A stretch of DNA of 6,683 bases, from the NCBI GenBank assembly GCA_044439985.1, contig JBITAG010000139.1:1-6683 (forward strand), in the 5' to 3' direction. Made by a program: the position numbers and the translations under genes. Positions 1 through 5,959 of the stretch are shown one piece after another. The notes under the pieces are model-generated. The model saw nothing but the letters and a program-made list of their open reading frames with translations, was not told the DNA's origin and did not search any database. The DNA comes from JAJRXR01 sp044439985. Its GTDB lineage: Bacteria > Planctomycetota > Phycisphaerae > Phycisphaerales > UBA1924. Position 1 is the first letter of the stretch. Each line of letters starts with the position of its first letter.

Positions 1-173
1 AAGAGGTCGCGGAGCTTGGCGGGCCCGGTCTTGCAGGGGTCGCAGGCGAGCTGGGTGGAGCCGTGTCCGAAGGTTCGGAGTTCGACGCCCTGGTAGCCCG
101 TGGCGCCGGCGAACTCGGCGACGTCCTCGAGCGTCCACTCGGGGCAGGCGACGGTGGAGAATGCGGGCTTCAT
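1..173 (-). CDS. Sugar phosphate isomerase/epimerase-like protein, N-terminal fragment
   Basis: Only the first 57 codons are present; the gene runs off the left edge. The protein begins MKPAFSTVACPEWTLEDVAE and continues with GYQGVELR. A short beta-strand, the ST-ACPEW-L-E pattern, a helix, then G-Y-GVELR is typical of the first beta-alpha units of xylose-isomerase-like TIM barrels (AP endonuclease family 2 fold). In that family VELR usually carries an early metal- or substrate-site glutamate (here Glu31). The ATG at 173 is supported by an AGGAG Shine-Dalgarno (plus-strand 179-183) seven nucleotides or less upstream. The substrate cannot be told: the family includes isomerases, epimerases and dehydratases, and the C-terminal metal ligands are outside the window. 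It lies 84 bp downstream of the methyltransferase on the same strand, so co-transcription is possible; its own promoter is not evident. Family confidence is good, exact function unknown. Confidence 0.75.
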   Translation of the reverse strand, partial: MKPAFSTVACPEWTLEDVAEFAGATGYQGVELRTFGHGSTQLACDPCKTGPAKLRDL

Positions 174-257
174 GGGGGCTCCTGGCAGGCGCTGTCCGGG
201 GGAGAAGGGGGAAGCCCATCGTATCTCGGTCAGGCCGGGCGGGTCGAGGGGCGTGGG

Positions 258-1175
258 CTATCGCACGGTCGGCACGCTGAGCCCGGCGCGGAGCATGTCG
301 GTGTGGCGGTCGCGTCTGGCCCAGGCGAGGAGGCGGTTGTCGAGGGGGCCGTGGATCTCGGCGTCGGCGAAACCGACGTCGGCGATCATGCGTCGGAGGG
401 CGAGGGAGCTGGGGAGGAACCAGTTCCATCCGGAGCGGTTGAGTTCGGCGTGGGAGCCGGCGTGGAAGACGCCGGCGCCCTCGTAGCGGCAGGTGGAGGC
501 GTCGTCGTGGATGCCGGCGGTCTCGATGAGGCAGGTCCCGGCGTCGCGGAGCGCGTTGAAGCAGAGGCGGAGGGCGAGGACGGGGTCGGTGAGGTGGTAG
601 AGGACGCCGGCGAAGAGGACGTAGTCGTAGGCGTCCTGGTGTTCGTCGTCGGTGAGGTCGTAGAGGGAGATGGGGAGGACGCGGACCTGGTACTGGAGGC
701 CGAAGTCGTCGGCGATGTCCTGGGCGCAGGTGGCGTACTTGCGGACCTCTTCGAGGGCGACGACCTGGGCGCCCATGGCGGCGAGGGCGAGACTGGCGCC
801 GCCGGTCCAGCAGCCGATGTCGAGGACGCGTTTGCCGGAGAGGTCCATGGGGAGCGCTTGGAGGCGGTCGATGAAGTAGGCGAGGAGTTGGAGGTGGCGT
901 TCGCCCATCTGGCCGTCGAGGGCGAAGGCGCCGAAGTCGTGGTCGTGCCCGAAGCGGAACTTGATGGAGAGGTCGCGTTGGCGTGCGGGGTCGTCGTAGC
1001 CCTCGACGTCGGAGTCGATGGTCCCGATGCGGGAGGTGAGGCTCTTGCGGAAGTCGTCGGGGGAGATGCCGACGAGGTGGTCGGTGGTGAATCGGCGCAT
1101 GAGGGCACGGAGGGCGGTCAGCGCGGGGAGGTGGTCGGCGGCGGGACTGTCGGGGCGTGCGGTGTCCAGGGTCAT
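258..1175 (-). CDS. Class I SAM-dependent methyltransferase, DUF1698/CmoB-like
   Basis: A 305-residue protein. Residues 117-126 read VLDIGCWTGG, the glycine-rich SAM-binding motif I; the acidic end of strand 2 follows at VVALEE (about 138-143). Further on are the D-YDYVLF strand and GVLYHLTDP, closely matching the GVLYH-SP loop of the tRNA U34 carboxymethyltransferase CmoB. A C-terminal W-FLPSSLALRRMIADVGF segment also resembles the PTPSALKNWLKKCGF-like end of CmoB/DUF1698 proteins. The N-terminal 110 residues do not look like CmoB to me, so tRNA modification should not be assumed; many DUF1698 relatives have unknown small-molecule or glycan substrates. I chose the ATG at 1175 because the next in-frame ATG (1217) would overlap the divergent dioxygenase start. 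No Shine-Dalgarno precedes 1175, but a -10-like TAGACT lies 7 nt upstream, so the mRNA may be leaderless. It is divergent from the tryptophan dioxygenase with a 40-bp gap. The fold is secure; the substrate is not. Confidence 0.82.
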   Translation of the reverse strand: MTLDTARPDSPAADHLPALTALRALMRRFTTDHLVGISPDDFRKSLTSRIGTIDSDVEGYDDPARQRDLSIKFRFGHDHDFGAFALDGQMGERHLQLLAYFIDRLQALPMDLSGKRVLDIGCWTGGASLALAAMGAQVVALEEVRKYATCAQDIADDFGLQYQVRVLPISLYDLTDDEHQDAYDYVLFAGVLYHLTDPVLALRLCFNALRDAGTCLIETAGIHDDASTCRYEGAGVFHAGSHAELNRSGWNWFLPSSLALRRMIADVGFADAEIHGPLDNRLLAWARRDRHTDMLRAGLSVPTVR

Positions 1176-1182
1176 CGGGGTG

Positions 1183-1188
1183 AGTCTA
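1183..1188 (-). promoter_or_regulatory. Possible -10 box for a leaderless methyltransferase mRNA
   Basis: Minus-strand TAGACT (TANNNT pattern) is followed by exactly 7 nt and then the methyltransferase ATG. No Shine-Dalgarno is present, and no -35-like hexamer is visible at the usual distance. This arrangement is what leaderless genes show in other GC-rich bacteria. The match is only 4 of 6 to TATAAT, and the 40-bp divergent gap must also carry the promoter of the dioxygenase, so this is a weak call. Confidence 0.3.
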
Positions 1189-1215
1189 GCGGGGCGGGGG
1201 GGCGTAGCAGCGGGC

Positions 1216-2046
1216 ATGACGCCGCGCGAGCTGGAACCGGGGATCCACACGGATCTGGGGGACAAGATCACCTACTCGGGGTACCTGGACCTGGAGCGGC
1301 TGCTGAACGCCCAGCACCCGCGGTCGGACCACCACGACGAGTTGCTGTTCATCATCCAGCACCAGACGAGCGAGCTGTGGATGAAGCTGGTGATCCACGA
1401 GCTGGCGGGGGCGATCGGGCACATCCGGGCGGACGAGCTGGAGTCGTGCTTCAAGATCCTGGCGCGGGTCAAGCACATCCAGCACCAGCTGCTGAGCCAG
1501 TGGGACGTGCTGGCGACGCTGACGCCGACGGAGTACGTTCAGTTCCGGCACGTGCTGGGGACGGGGTCGGGGTTCCAGAGCGCGCAGTACCGGCAGATCG
1601 AGTTCATGCTGGGCAACAAGGATCGGGCGATGCTGCGTGTGCACGCGCACGATCCGGTGGCGACGGCGGCGCTGACGGGGGCGCTGGAGGCGCCGAGCAT
1701 TTATGACGAGTTCCTCCGTCACCTGTCGCGTCGTGGTCTGCCGGTGCCGCGTGAGGTGATCGAGCGTGACGTGAGCGAGGCGCACACGGCGAGCGCGGGC
1801 GTGGTCGAGGTGTTCAAGATGATCTACCAGGACCCCGAATCGCACTGGGACGCGTACGAGATGTGCGAGAAGCTGGTGGACGTGGAGGAGCAGTTCGCGC
1901 TGTGGCGGTTCCGTCACCTGAAGGTGGTGGCGCGGGTGATCGGGTTCAAGACGGGGACGGGGGGCTCGTCGGGCGTGCCCTTCCTCCGGAAGATGATTGA
2001 CCACGTGTTCTTCCCAGAGCTGTGGGACGTGCGGACGCACCTGTAG
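1216..2046 (+). CDS. kynA: Tryptophan 2,3-dioxygenase
   Basis: A 276-residue heme dioxygenase that opens the indole ring of L-tryptophan with O2 to give N-formylkynurenine, the first step of the kynurenine pathway; cytosolic, normally a homotetramer. The length matches bacterial family members. The family signatures are all visible: ELEPGIHTDL near the start, FIIQHQTSELWMKL (45-58), YVQFRHVLGTGSGFQS (107-122) and the C-terminal FKTGTGGSSG segment. Key residues align with the Xanthomonas enzyme at a constant offset of six: Phe45 and His49 in the active site, Tyr107 and Arg111 for substrate carboxylate binding, His234 as proximal heme ligand, and Thr248. All are intact, so it should be active. 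The ATG at 1216 gives the family N-terminus; an in-frame GTG at 1180 would add 12 residues and is less likely. No clear Shine-Dalgarno. No other kynurenine-pathway gene (formamidase, kynureninase, monooxygenase) is in the window. Its stop is 2 bp from that of the convergent histidine kinase. Confidence 0.97.
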   Translation: MTPRELEPGIHTDLGDKITYSGYLDLERLLNAQHPRSDHHDELLFIIQHQTSELWMKLVIHELAGAIGHIRADELESCFKILARVKHIQHQLLSQWDVLATLTPTEYVQFRHVLGTGSGFQSAQYRQIEFMLGNKDRAMLRVHAHDPVATAALTGALEAPSIYDEFLRHLSRRGLPVPREVIERDVSEAHTASAGVVEVFKMIYQDPESHWDAYEMCEKLVDVEEQFALWRFRHLKVVARVIGFKTGTGGSSGVPFLRKMIDHVFFPELWDVRTHL

Positions 2047-2048
2047 CG

Positions 2049-2888
2049 TCAGGGGTTGAGCTCGGGGAAGGTGAGGGTGAAGTCGGTGCCGGCGCCGGGT
2101 TCGGAGTGGAGGTCGAGGCGTCCGCCCATGGCCTCGACGAGGCGTCGGGCGGTGGGCAGCCCCAGGCCGGTCCCCCCCGCTTTCGTGGTGACGTAGGGGC
2201 GGAAGATCTCTTCGCGCTTGTCCTCGGGGATGCCCGGGCCGGTGTCGATGACGTGGAGGCGGACGACGGGGGTTCGGTCGTCGTCGGCGTCGCGGTGGGT
2301 GCGGAGGATCAGCTCGCGATCGCGGTCGGGCTCGGCCTTGCTCATGGCCTGGGTGGCGTTGAGCATGAGGTTGAGGATGGCCTGCTTGAGGTGCGGGGTG
2401 TCGATGAGGCAGCGGAGGGGGACCGGGGCGAGATCGGCCCGGAGGCGGACGCCCTGGGCGTTGGCCTGGGGGAGGTAGAAGTCCACGAGTTCATCGGCGA
2501 CGCGGTTGAGGTCGGTCTCGGCGGCGTCGATGCGGAGTTCGCCGGCGTACTCGAGGAAGTCATAGAGGATGCCACCGAGGCGTTCGACCTCGCGGGCGAG
2601 AGCCTCGGTGCGGCGTGCGAGGGCGCGTTTCTCGTCGGGGGGGGCCTGGAGGTCTTCGACGCCCTCGCCGACGAGTTGGGCGTTGAGAGAGATGGTGGAG
2701 AGGGGGTTTCGGATTTCGTGGGCGAGGCCGCGGGTCATGGAACCGAGTTCGGCGAGGCGTTCGGCGGTGCGGGCGCGGCGTTCGGCGACGCGTGCGCGGG
2801 CGACGGCCCGGTGGATGATCCATCGGGAGGCGACGAGGGCGAGGCCCGAGCCGAGGGCGGCGCCGAGAACGAACCAGAGCATCGTCAA
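2049..2888 (-). CDS. Membrane-anchored sensor histidine kinase (HisKA + HATPase_c), no sensor domain
   Basis: A 279-residue kinase counted from a TTG start. Residues about 4-21 form one hydrophobic membrane segment, followed by a basic, probably coiled-coil linker rich in Arg, Ala and Glu (about 27-48). The H-box GLAHEIRNPLSTISLNAQL puts the phospho-accepting histidine at 57. The ATP-binding domain has an N-box with Asn173 and Asn177, G1 motif DTGPGIP (215-221), an F-box phenylalanine at 229 and G2 motif GGTGLGL (238-244), so it looks catalytically complete. The H-box and overall layout resemble NtrB/ZraS-type kinases. There is no periplasmic loop, PAS, GAF or HAMP domain, and no response regulator nearby; the signal and partner are unknown. 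An ATG two codons downstream (2882) is an alternative start, but GGAG lies 7 nt before the TTG and 13 nt before the ATG. It starts 19 bp after the cold-shock gene ends, suggesting one operon. Confidence 0.9.
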   Translation of the reverse strand: MTMLWFVLGAALGSGLALVASRWIIHRAVARARVAERRARTAERLAELGSMTRGLAHEIRNPLSTISLNAQLVGEGVEDLQAPPDEKRALARRTEALAREVERLGGILYDFLEYAGELRIDAAETDLNRVADELVDFYLPQANAQGVRLRADLAPVPLRCLIDTPHLKQAILNLMLNATQAMSKAEPDRDRELILRTHRDADDDRTPVVRLHVIDTGPGIPEDKREEIFRPYVTTKAGGTGLGLPTARRLVEAMGGRLDLHSEPGAGTDFTLTFPELNP

Positions 2889-2895
2889 GCGGGCG

Positions 2896-2899
2896 CTCC
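2896..2899 (-). promoter_or_regulatory. Ribosome binding site favouring a TTG start for the kinase
   Basis: Minus-strand GGAG lies in the 19-bp gap after the cold-shock stop codon. It is 7 nt from the TTG at 2888 and 13 nt from the ATG at 2882. The normal spacing supports the TTG, although the two products differ by only two residues. Confidence 0.45.
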
Positions 2900-2907
2900 G
2901 TCGGCGA

Positions 2908-3195
2908 TCACCTGCGGGGGGACCTCGAGTAGGAACGGCGTGGGACGACGACCTCGGGCTCGGCCTCGGTCCGGACGATGCGGGTGGCGCGCCATCCCTT
3001 CTCGCTCTGCTCGGCGTCGTAGACGACCTTGGAGCCGTCCTTCAGGGCGCGGAAGCCGTCGCCCTCGATGACGGTGAAGTGGGCGAAGATGTCCTGGCCT
3101 TCGGGCCCCACGATGAAGCCGAAGCCCTTGCGTGGGTCGAACCATTTGACGACGCCCTCGATCCCCTCGATTCGGTTGAGCGGCTGTTCAGCCAT
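2908..3195 (-). CDS. Cold-shock domain protein with a short basic Arg/Ser tail
   Basis: A 95-residue protein with one cold-shock (OB-fold) domain at about residues 11-74, which binds single-stranded RNA or DNA and acts as an RNA chaperone or antiterminator in this family. RNP1 is KGFGFI (23-28) and RNP2 is DIFAHF (35-40), with GVVKWFDPRKGFGFI leading in, all canonical. Typical bacterial Csp proteins are 65-72 residues; this one adds about ten residues in front of the domain and about 20 behind, ending VVVPRRSYSRSPRR. That tail is strongly basic with Ser-Arg dipeptides and could strengthen nucleic-acid binding (inference). The ATG at 3195 was chosen because GGGG sits 9 nt upstream; the in-frame ATG at 3204 directly abuts that GGGG and has no usable site. 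A promoter at 3364-3391 predicts a long leader. The kinase gene follows 19 bp downstream. Which Csp paralogue it is, and whether it is cold-induced, cannot be told from sequence. Confidence 0.93.
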   Translation of the reverse strand: MAEQPLNRIEGIEGVVKWFDPRKGFGFIVGPEGQDIFAHFTVIEGDGFRALKDGSKVVYDAEQSEKGWRATRIVRTEAEPEVVVPRRSYSRSPRR

Positions 3196-3357
3196 AGGAC
3201 ACATCCCCGCGTGTTGTCGTCCGGAGAACAAGAACGCGGTCTTCCGGCGGAGGGCGTCGTGCCCGGCCGGGCGGGATCGCGGTCCCCCGGTCGAATCCGA
3301 ACCCATCGGCGGCGGTCGTTGGTCGGGATGACCCGAGTCCGCGTGGAGGGGCTTGGT
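3196..3357 (-). promoter_or_regulatory. Predicted long 5' leader of the cold-shock gene
   Basis: From the promoter at 3364-3391, transcription should begin near 3357, giving a leader of about 160 nt before the cold-shock ATG. The leader is GC-rich with several possible stems, for example the perfect 12-nt palindrome GCCCGGCCGGGC at 3261-3272 and a GGTC/GACC stem around 3322-3334. E. coli cspA also has a leader of about 160 nt that acts as an RNA thermometer. Function here is inferred by analogy; no sequence similarity to the E. coli leader is claimed. Confidence 0.4.
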
Positions 3358-3363
3358 TCGCCC

Positions 3364-3391
3364 AGATTACCAGACCTTGGGTCCGCGTCAA
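3364..3391 (-). promoter_or_regulatory. Sigma-70-type promoter for the cold-shock/kinase unit
   Basis: On the minus strand, TTGACG (plus-strand 3386-3391) and TAATCT (3364-3369) are separated by 16 nt. The -10 is preceded by TGG, which gives an extended -10 TGn motif. TTGACG matches the -35 consensus at 5 of 6 positions and TAATCT matches TATAAT at 4 of 6. In such GC-rich sequence a chance pairing of this quality is not common. It lies between the pnp terminator and the cold-shock gene, where a promoter is needed. Confidence 0.6.
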
Positions 3392-3426
3392 CCGGCGGGG
3401 TGGATATGTCACCGCGGGTATGCAAA

Positions 3427-3455
3427 CGCCCCGGACGCGGGAGGCGTCCGGGGCG
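3427..3455 (-). terminator. Intrinsic terminator-like hairpin downstream of pnp
   Basis: A perfect 12-bp stem (CGCCCCGGACGC at 3427-3438 with GCGTCCGGGGCG at 3444-3455) encloses a 5-nt loop. It begins 35 nt after the pnp stop. On the minus strand the stem is followed by TTTGCA, a short T-run; on the plus strand no T-run follows. Orientation therefore favours ending pnp transcription. The T-run is weak, so termination may be partial. Confidence 0.65.
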
Positions 3456-3490
3456 GCAAGGGGAGTCAGAAAGCCCGGCTGGAAACCGGT

Positions 3491-5695
3491 TTAGTCGGCG
3501 TTGGCGGTTTCAGCCTCTTCGACCTGACCGCCCTCCTTGGCCGCGTCGTCCGCGATGGCGGCCTTGCGGGAGAGCTTGATGCGTCCCTGGTCGTCGACGT
3601 TGATGACCTTGACGCGGACGACGTCACCGATCTTGACGACGTCGGAGACCTTCTCGACGTAGCCGTCGGCGAGTTCGGAGATGTGGCACATGCCGTCGGT
3701 GCCGGGGATGAGTTCGATGAAGGCGCCGAAGTCCTTGGTCGAGACAACCTTGCCCTCGTAGATGGTGCCGGGCTTGACCTCTTCGCAGAGCGCGGAGATT
3801 TCGGCCTCGGCGGACTCGATGCCGGAGGCGTCGGGAGAAGAGACGACGACGGTGCCGTCGTCCTCGACGTCGATACCGACACCGTACTTGTCCTGGAGGG
3901 CGCGGATGGTCTTGCCGCCGGGCCCGATGAGCTTGCCGATCTTGTCGGGGTCGATCTTGATGGTGACAAGGCGCGGGGCGTAGGGGGAGATCTTGGCGCG
4001 GGGCTCGGGGATGACGCTCTCCATCTGCTCGATGATGTTGACGCGTCCCTCCTTGGCCTGCTCGAAGATGACCTTGACCTGGTCGAGGGTGAGGCCGCGG
4101 GCCTTCAGGTCGAGCTGGATGCCGGTGATGCCGTCGCGGGTGCCGGAGACCTTGAAGTCCATGTCGCCGAAGAAGTCCTCCTCACCGATGATGTCGGTGA
4201 CGAAGACCTCGGAGCCGCCGTTCTCGTCGGTGAAGCGGCCGACGGAGATGCCGGCGCAGGTGGCGCGGATGGGGACACCGGCGTCCATGAGGGCGAGGCA
4301 GCCGCCGCAGACGGAAGCCATCGAGGAGGAGCCGTTGGACTCGGTGATGTCGGAGACGAGGCGAACGGTGTAGGGGAACTCGTCGGGGGTGGGCAGGATG
4401 CCGAGGAGGGAGCGTTCGGCGAGGGCGCCGTGGCCCACTTCACGCCGCCCGGGGCCCATGATGCGTCGGGCCTCGCCGACGCAGAAGGGGGGGAAGTTGT
4501 AGTGGAGGTAGAACTTCTTGGAGTACTCGGGGAGGAGGCCGTCGACGATCTGCTCGGCCTTGGCGGTGCCGAGGGTGCAGGTGACGAGGGACTGGGTCTC
4601 GCCGCGCTGGAAGAAGGCGGAGCCGTGGGTGCGGTCGAAGATGCCGACGTGCATCTCGAGGGGGCGGATCTCGTTGTACCCGCGACCGTCGGCGCGCTTG
4701 CCGGACTCGACGATGAGCTTGCGGGTGATCTTCTTCTCGAGGTTGCGGAAGGCCTCGGAGGCGTGCGCACGGCGTTGGGCGGCCTCGTTGGCGACGGCGG
4801 GGGTGGAGTCTTCCTTGAGGGGGTAGTGCTCGTCGAGGAGGGTCTTCTTGATCTGGCTGACCTTCTCGGAGCGTTCGTGCTTGCCCTTGATCTGGCGAGC
4901 GGCGGTGAGGTCCGCCTCGCAGACGCTGGTGACGTGGGCCATGATGTCGTCGGGGACGAGGTTGAGGTTGTCGCCGAGGCGCTTTTCCTGGCCACACTTG
5001 GCGACGAGCTGCTCGATGAGGTCAAGGAGCTTCTTGATCTCGTCGTACCCGAAGGCCATGGCGTCGAGGACGCCCTGCTCGTCGACCTCGGCGGCGCCGA
5101 CCTCGATCATGTTGATGCCGTCCTTGTGCCCGGTGAGCACGAGGTCGAGATCGGAGTAGTCGAGCTGGGTGACGGTGGGGTTGACGACGTGCTCGATGCC
5201 GTCGTCGGTGTGGACGCGGGCGACGCGGACGGTGGCGGTGGGCCCTTCGAAGGGTGCGTCGGAAATGGCGAGGGCGGCGGAGGCGGCGGTGCCGGCGATG
5301 ACGTCGGCGTCGTTCTCGCCGTCATGGCTCATGACCCAGCACTGGATCTGGATCTCGTCGATGAAGCCCTCGGGGAAGAGCGGACGGATCGGGCGATCGA
5401 TCATCCGCATGGTGAGGACTTCCTTCTCGTTGGGGGCGCCCTCGCGTTTGCGGAAGCCTCCGGGGAACTTGCCGGCGGCGCTGGTGCGCTCGCGGTAGTC
5501 CACCTGCATGGGGAAGAAGTCGAGTCCGGGGCGGGGGTCGGCGCGGACGACGGTGGCGAGGACGGTGGTCTCGCCGTGGGTGACGAGGACGGCGGAGGAG
5601 GCGAGCTTGGCGATGGTGCCGGTTTCGATGGAGAACTTGCGGCCGCCGAGTTCGGTCTCGACCTTGTGCAGTGACTTGAACGAGGAATCGGGCAT
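3491..5695 (-). CDS. pnp: Polyribonucleotide nucleotidyltransferase (PNPase)
   Basis: A 734-residue 3'-to-5' exoribonuclease that degrades RNA by phosphorolysis, releasing nucleoside diphosphates; a cytosolic ring trimer and often a degradosome component. Domains in order: RNase PH-like 1 (about 15-235, with FFPMQVDYRERTSAAGKFPGG), the PNPase helical linker (about 240-325), RNase PH-like 2 (about 335-560), KH (about 572-632, GPGG loop 591-594) and S1 (about 641-712, YEGKVVSTKDFGAFIEL). The catalytic half has PGRREVGHG with Arg417/Arg418 and EEDFFGDMDFK with Asp507, Asp513 and Lys515, matching the E. coli residues Arg398/399, Asp486, Asp492 and Lys494. The length is slightly above the E. coli protein (711). 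A short acidic tail follows S1. The ATG at 5695 has AAGGG 9 nt upstream; an in-frame ATG at 5716 would add seven residues and has a poorer site. It lies downstream of rpsO, the conserved order. Confidence 0.98.
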   Translation of the reverse strand: MPDSSFKSLHKVETELGGRKFSIETGTIAKLASSAVLVTHGETTVLATVVRADPRPGLDFFPMQVDYRERTSAAGKFPGGFRKREGAPNEKEVLTMRMIDRPIRPLFPEGFIDEIQIQCWVMSHDGENDADVIAGTAASAALAISDAPFEGPTATVRVARVHTDDGIEHVVNPTVTQLDYSDLDLVLTGHKDGINMIEVGAAEVDEQGVLDAMAFGYDEIKKLLDLIEQLVAKCGQEKRLGDNLNLVPDDIMAHVTSVCEADLTAARQIKGKHERSEKVSQIKKTLLDEHYPLKEDSTPAVANEAAQRRAHASEAFRNLEKKITRKLIVESGKRADGRGYNEIRPLEMHVGIFDRTHGSAFFQRGETQSLVTCTLGTAKAEQIVDGLLPEYSKKFYLHYNFPPFCVGEARRIMGPGRREVGHGALAERSLLGILPTPDEFPYTVRLVSDITESNGSSSMASVCGGCLALMDAGVPIRATCAGISVGRFTDENGGSEVFVTDIIGEEDFFGDMDFKVSGTRDGITGIQLDLKARGLTLDQVKVIFEQAKEGRVNIIEQMESVIPEPRAKISPYAPRLVTIKIDPDKIGKLIGPGGKTIRALQDKYGVGIDVEDDGTVVVSSPDASGIESAEAEISALCEEVKPGTIYEGKVVSTKDFGAFIELIPGTDGMCHISELADGYVEKVSDVVKIGDVVRVKVINVDDQGRIKLSRKAAIADDAAKEGGQVEEAETANAD

Positions 5696-5919
5696 GGGAT
5701 GCAACCCTTCAGGCATGGGGGGCGCGGGGCCTTTGGCGCGTTCCCCCGGGTGAGGACCTCGCGCGTCCGGGCGACAACTTCCGTGTCCGCCGCGCGTAGA
5801 GGTCAGATGAACCATCGGGGCGCCATCCGGCTGAGGGGCAGAAGGCGCGGGGCGCGGGGCCGGAGACCGGCTCAACGCCCGGCGCCCACTGCCGCTCGAG
5901 TGGACACCCCGAAACAAAG
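5696..5919 (-). other. rpsO-pnp spacer: pnp leader
   Basis: This is the main part of the 264-bp gap between the rpsO stop and the pnp start. It is GC-rich and has no convincing gene. I see a GCCGG-TCT-CCGGC hairpin (5859-5871), a tandem GGCGCGG repeat (5844-5857), and a second copy of GGCGCGGGGC at 5721-5730. No clear -35/-10 pair was found for pnp. In E. coli this spacer carries a pnp promoter and an RNase III-cut stem used for PNPase autoregulation; an equivalent here is possible but not shown. Frames remain open on both strands only because stop codons are rare at this GC content. Confidence 0.4.
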
Positions 5920-5949
5920 AACCCGCGGACGCTGTCACGCCCGCGGGTT
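5920..5949 (-). terminator. Intrinsic terminator downstream of rpsO
   Basis: A perfect 9-bp stem (AACCCGCGG at 5920-5928 with CCGCGGGTT at 5941-5949) with a 12-nt loop begins 10 nt after the rpsO stop. On the minus strand it is followed by a T-rich tail, TTCTTTGTTTC, which makes a credible Rho-independent terminator. Because pnp lies downstream without an obvious promoter, some readthrough is likely, as at the E. coli rpsO-pnp junction. Confidence 0.75.
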
Positions 5950-5959
5950 GAAGAAGCTG

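Noticed and set aside
1018..1215. Extending the dioxygenase upstream to an in-frame ATG at 1018
   Set aside because: It would overlap the divergent methyltransferase start, and the added Arg-rich residues are not part of the dioxygenase family.
63..1706. A plus-strand open frame of 547 codons across the isomerase start, the methyltransferase and half of the dioxygenase
   Set aside because: Low-complexity Gly/Glu/Val/Ala-rich translation that overlaps three real genes; a composition artefact.
2022..3071. A plus-strand open frame of 349 codons antisense to the kinase and cold-shock genes
   Set aside because: Same Gly/Glu/Ala-rich shadow character; the minus-strand genes carry clear domain motifs.
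3261..3272. Perfect palindrome GCCCGGCCGGGC as an operator
   Set aside because: Short self-complementary GC strings are common by chance here, and no second copy or promoter overlap supports an operator.
3353..5674. A plus-strand open frame of 773 codons running antisense to almost all of pnp
   Set aside because: Its translation is low-complexity (Gly, Asp, Val, Leu, Glu repeats) and mirrors the codon bias of pnp; long stop-free antisense frames are expected at this GC content. PNPase on the other strand is unmistakable.
5696..5938. Extending PNPase upstream by up to 81 codons
   Set aside because: The extra residues are Pro/Arg/Ser-rich and unlike PNPase, and they would cross the spacer up to the rpsO terminator loop. 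The normal N-terminus begins at 5695 with an AAGGG site.
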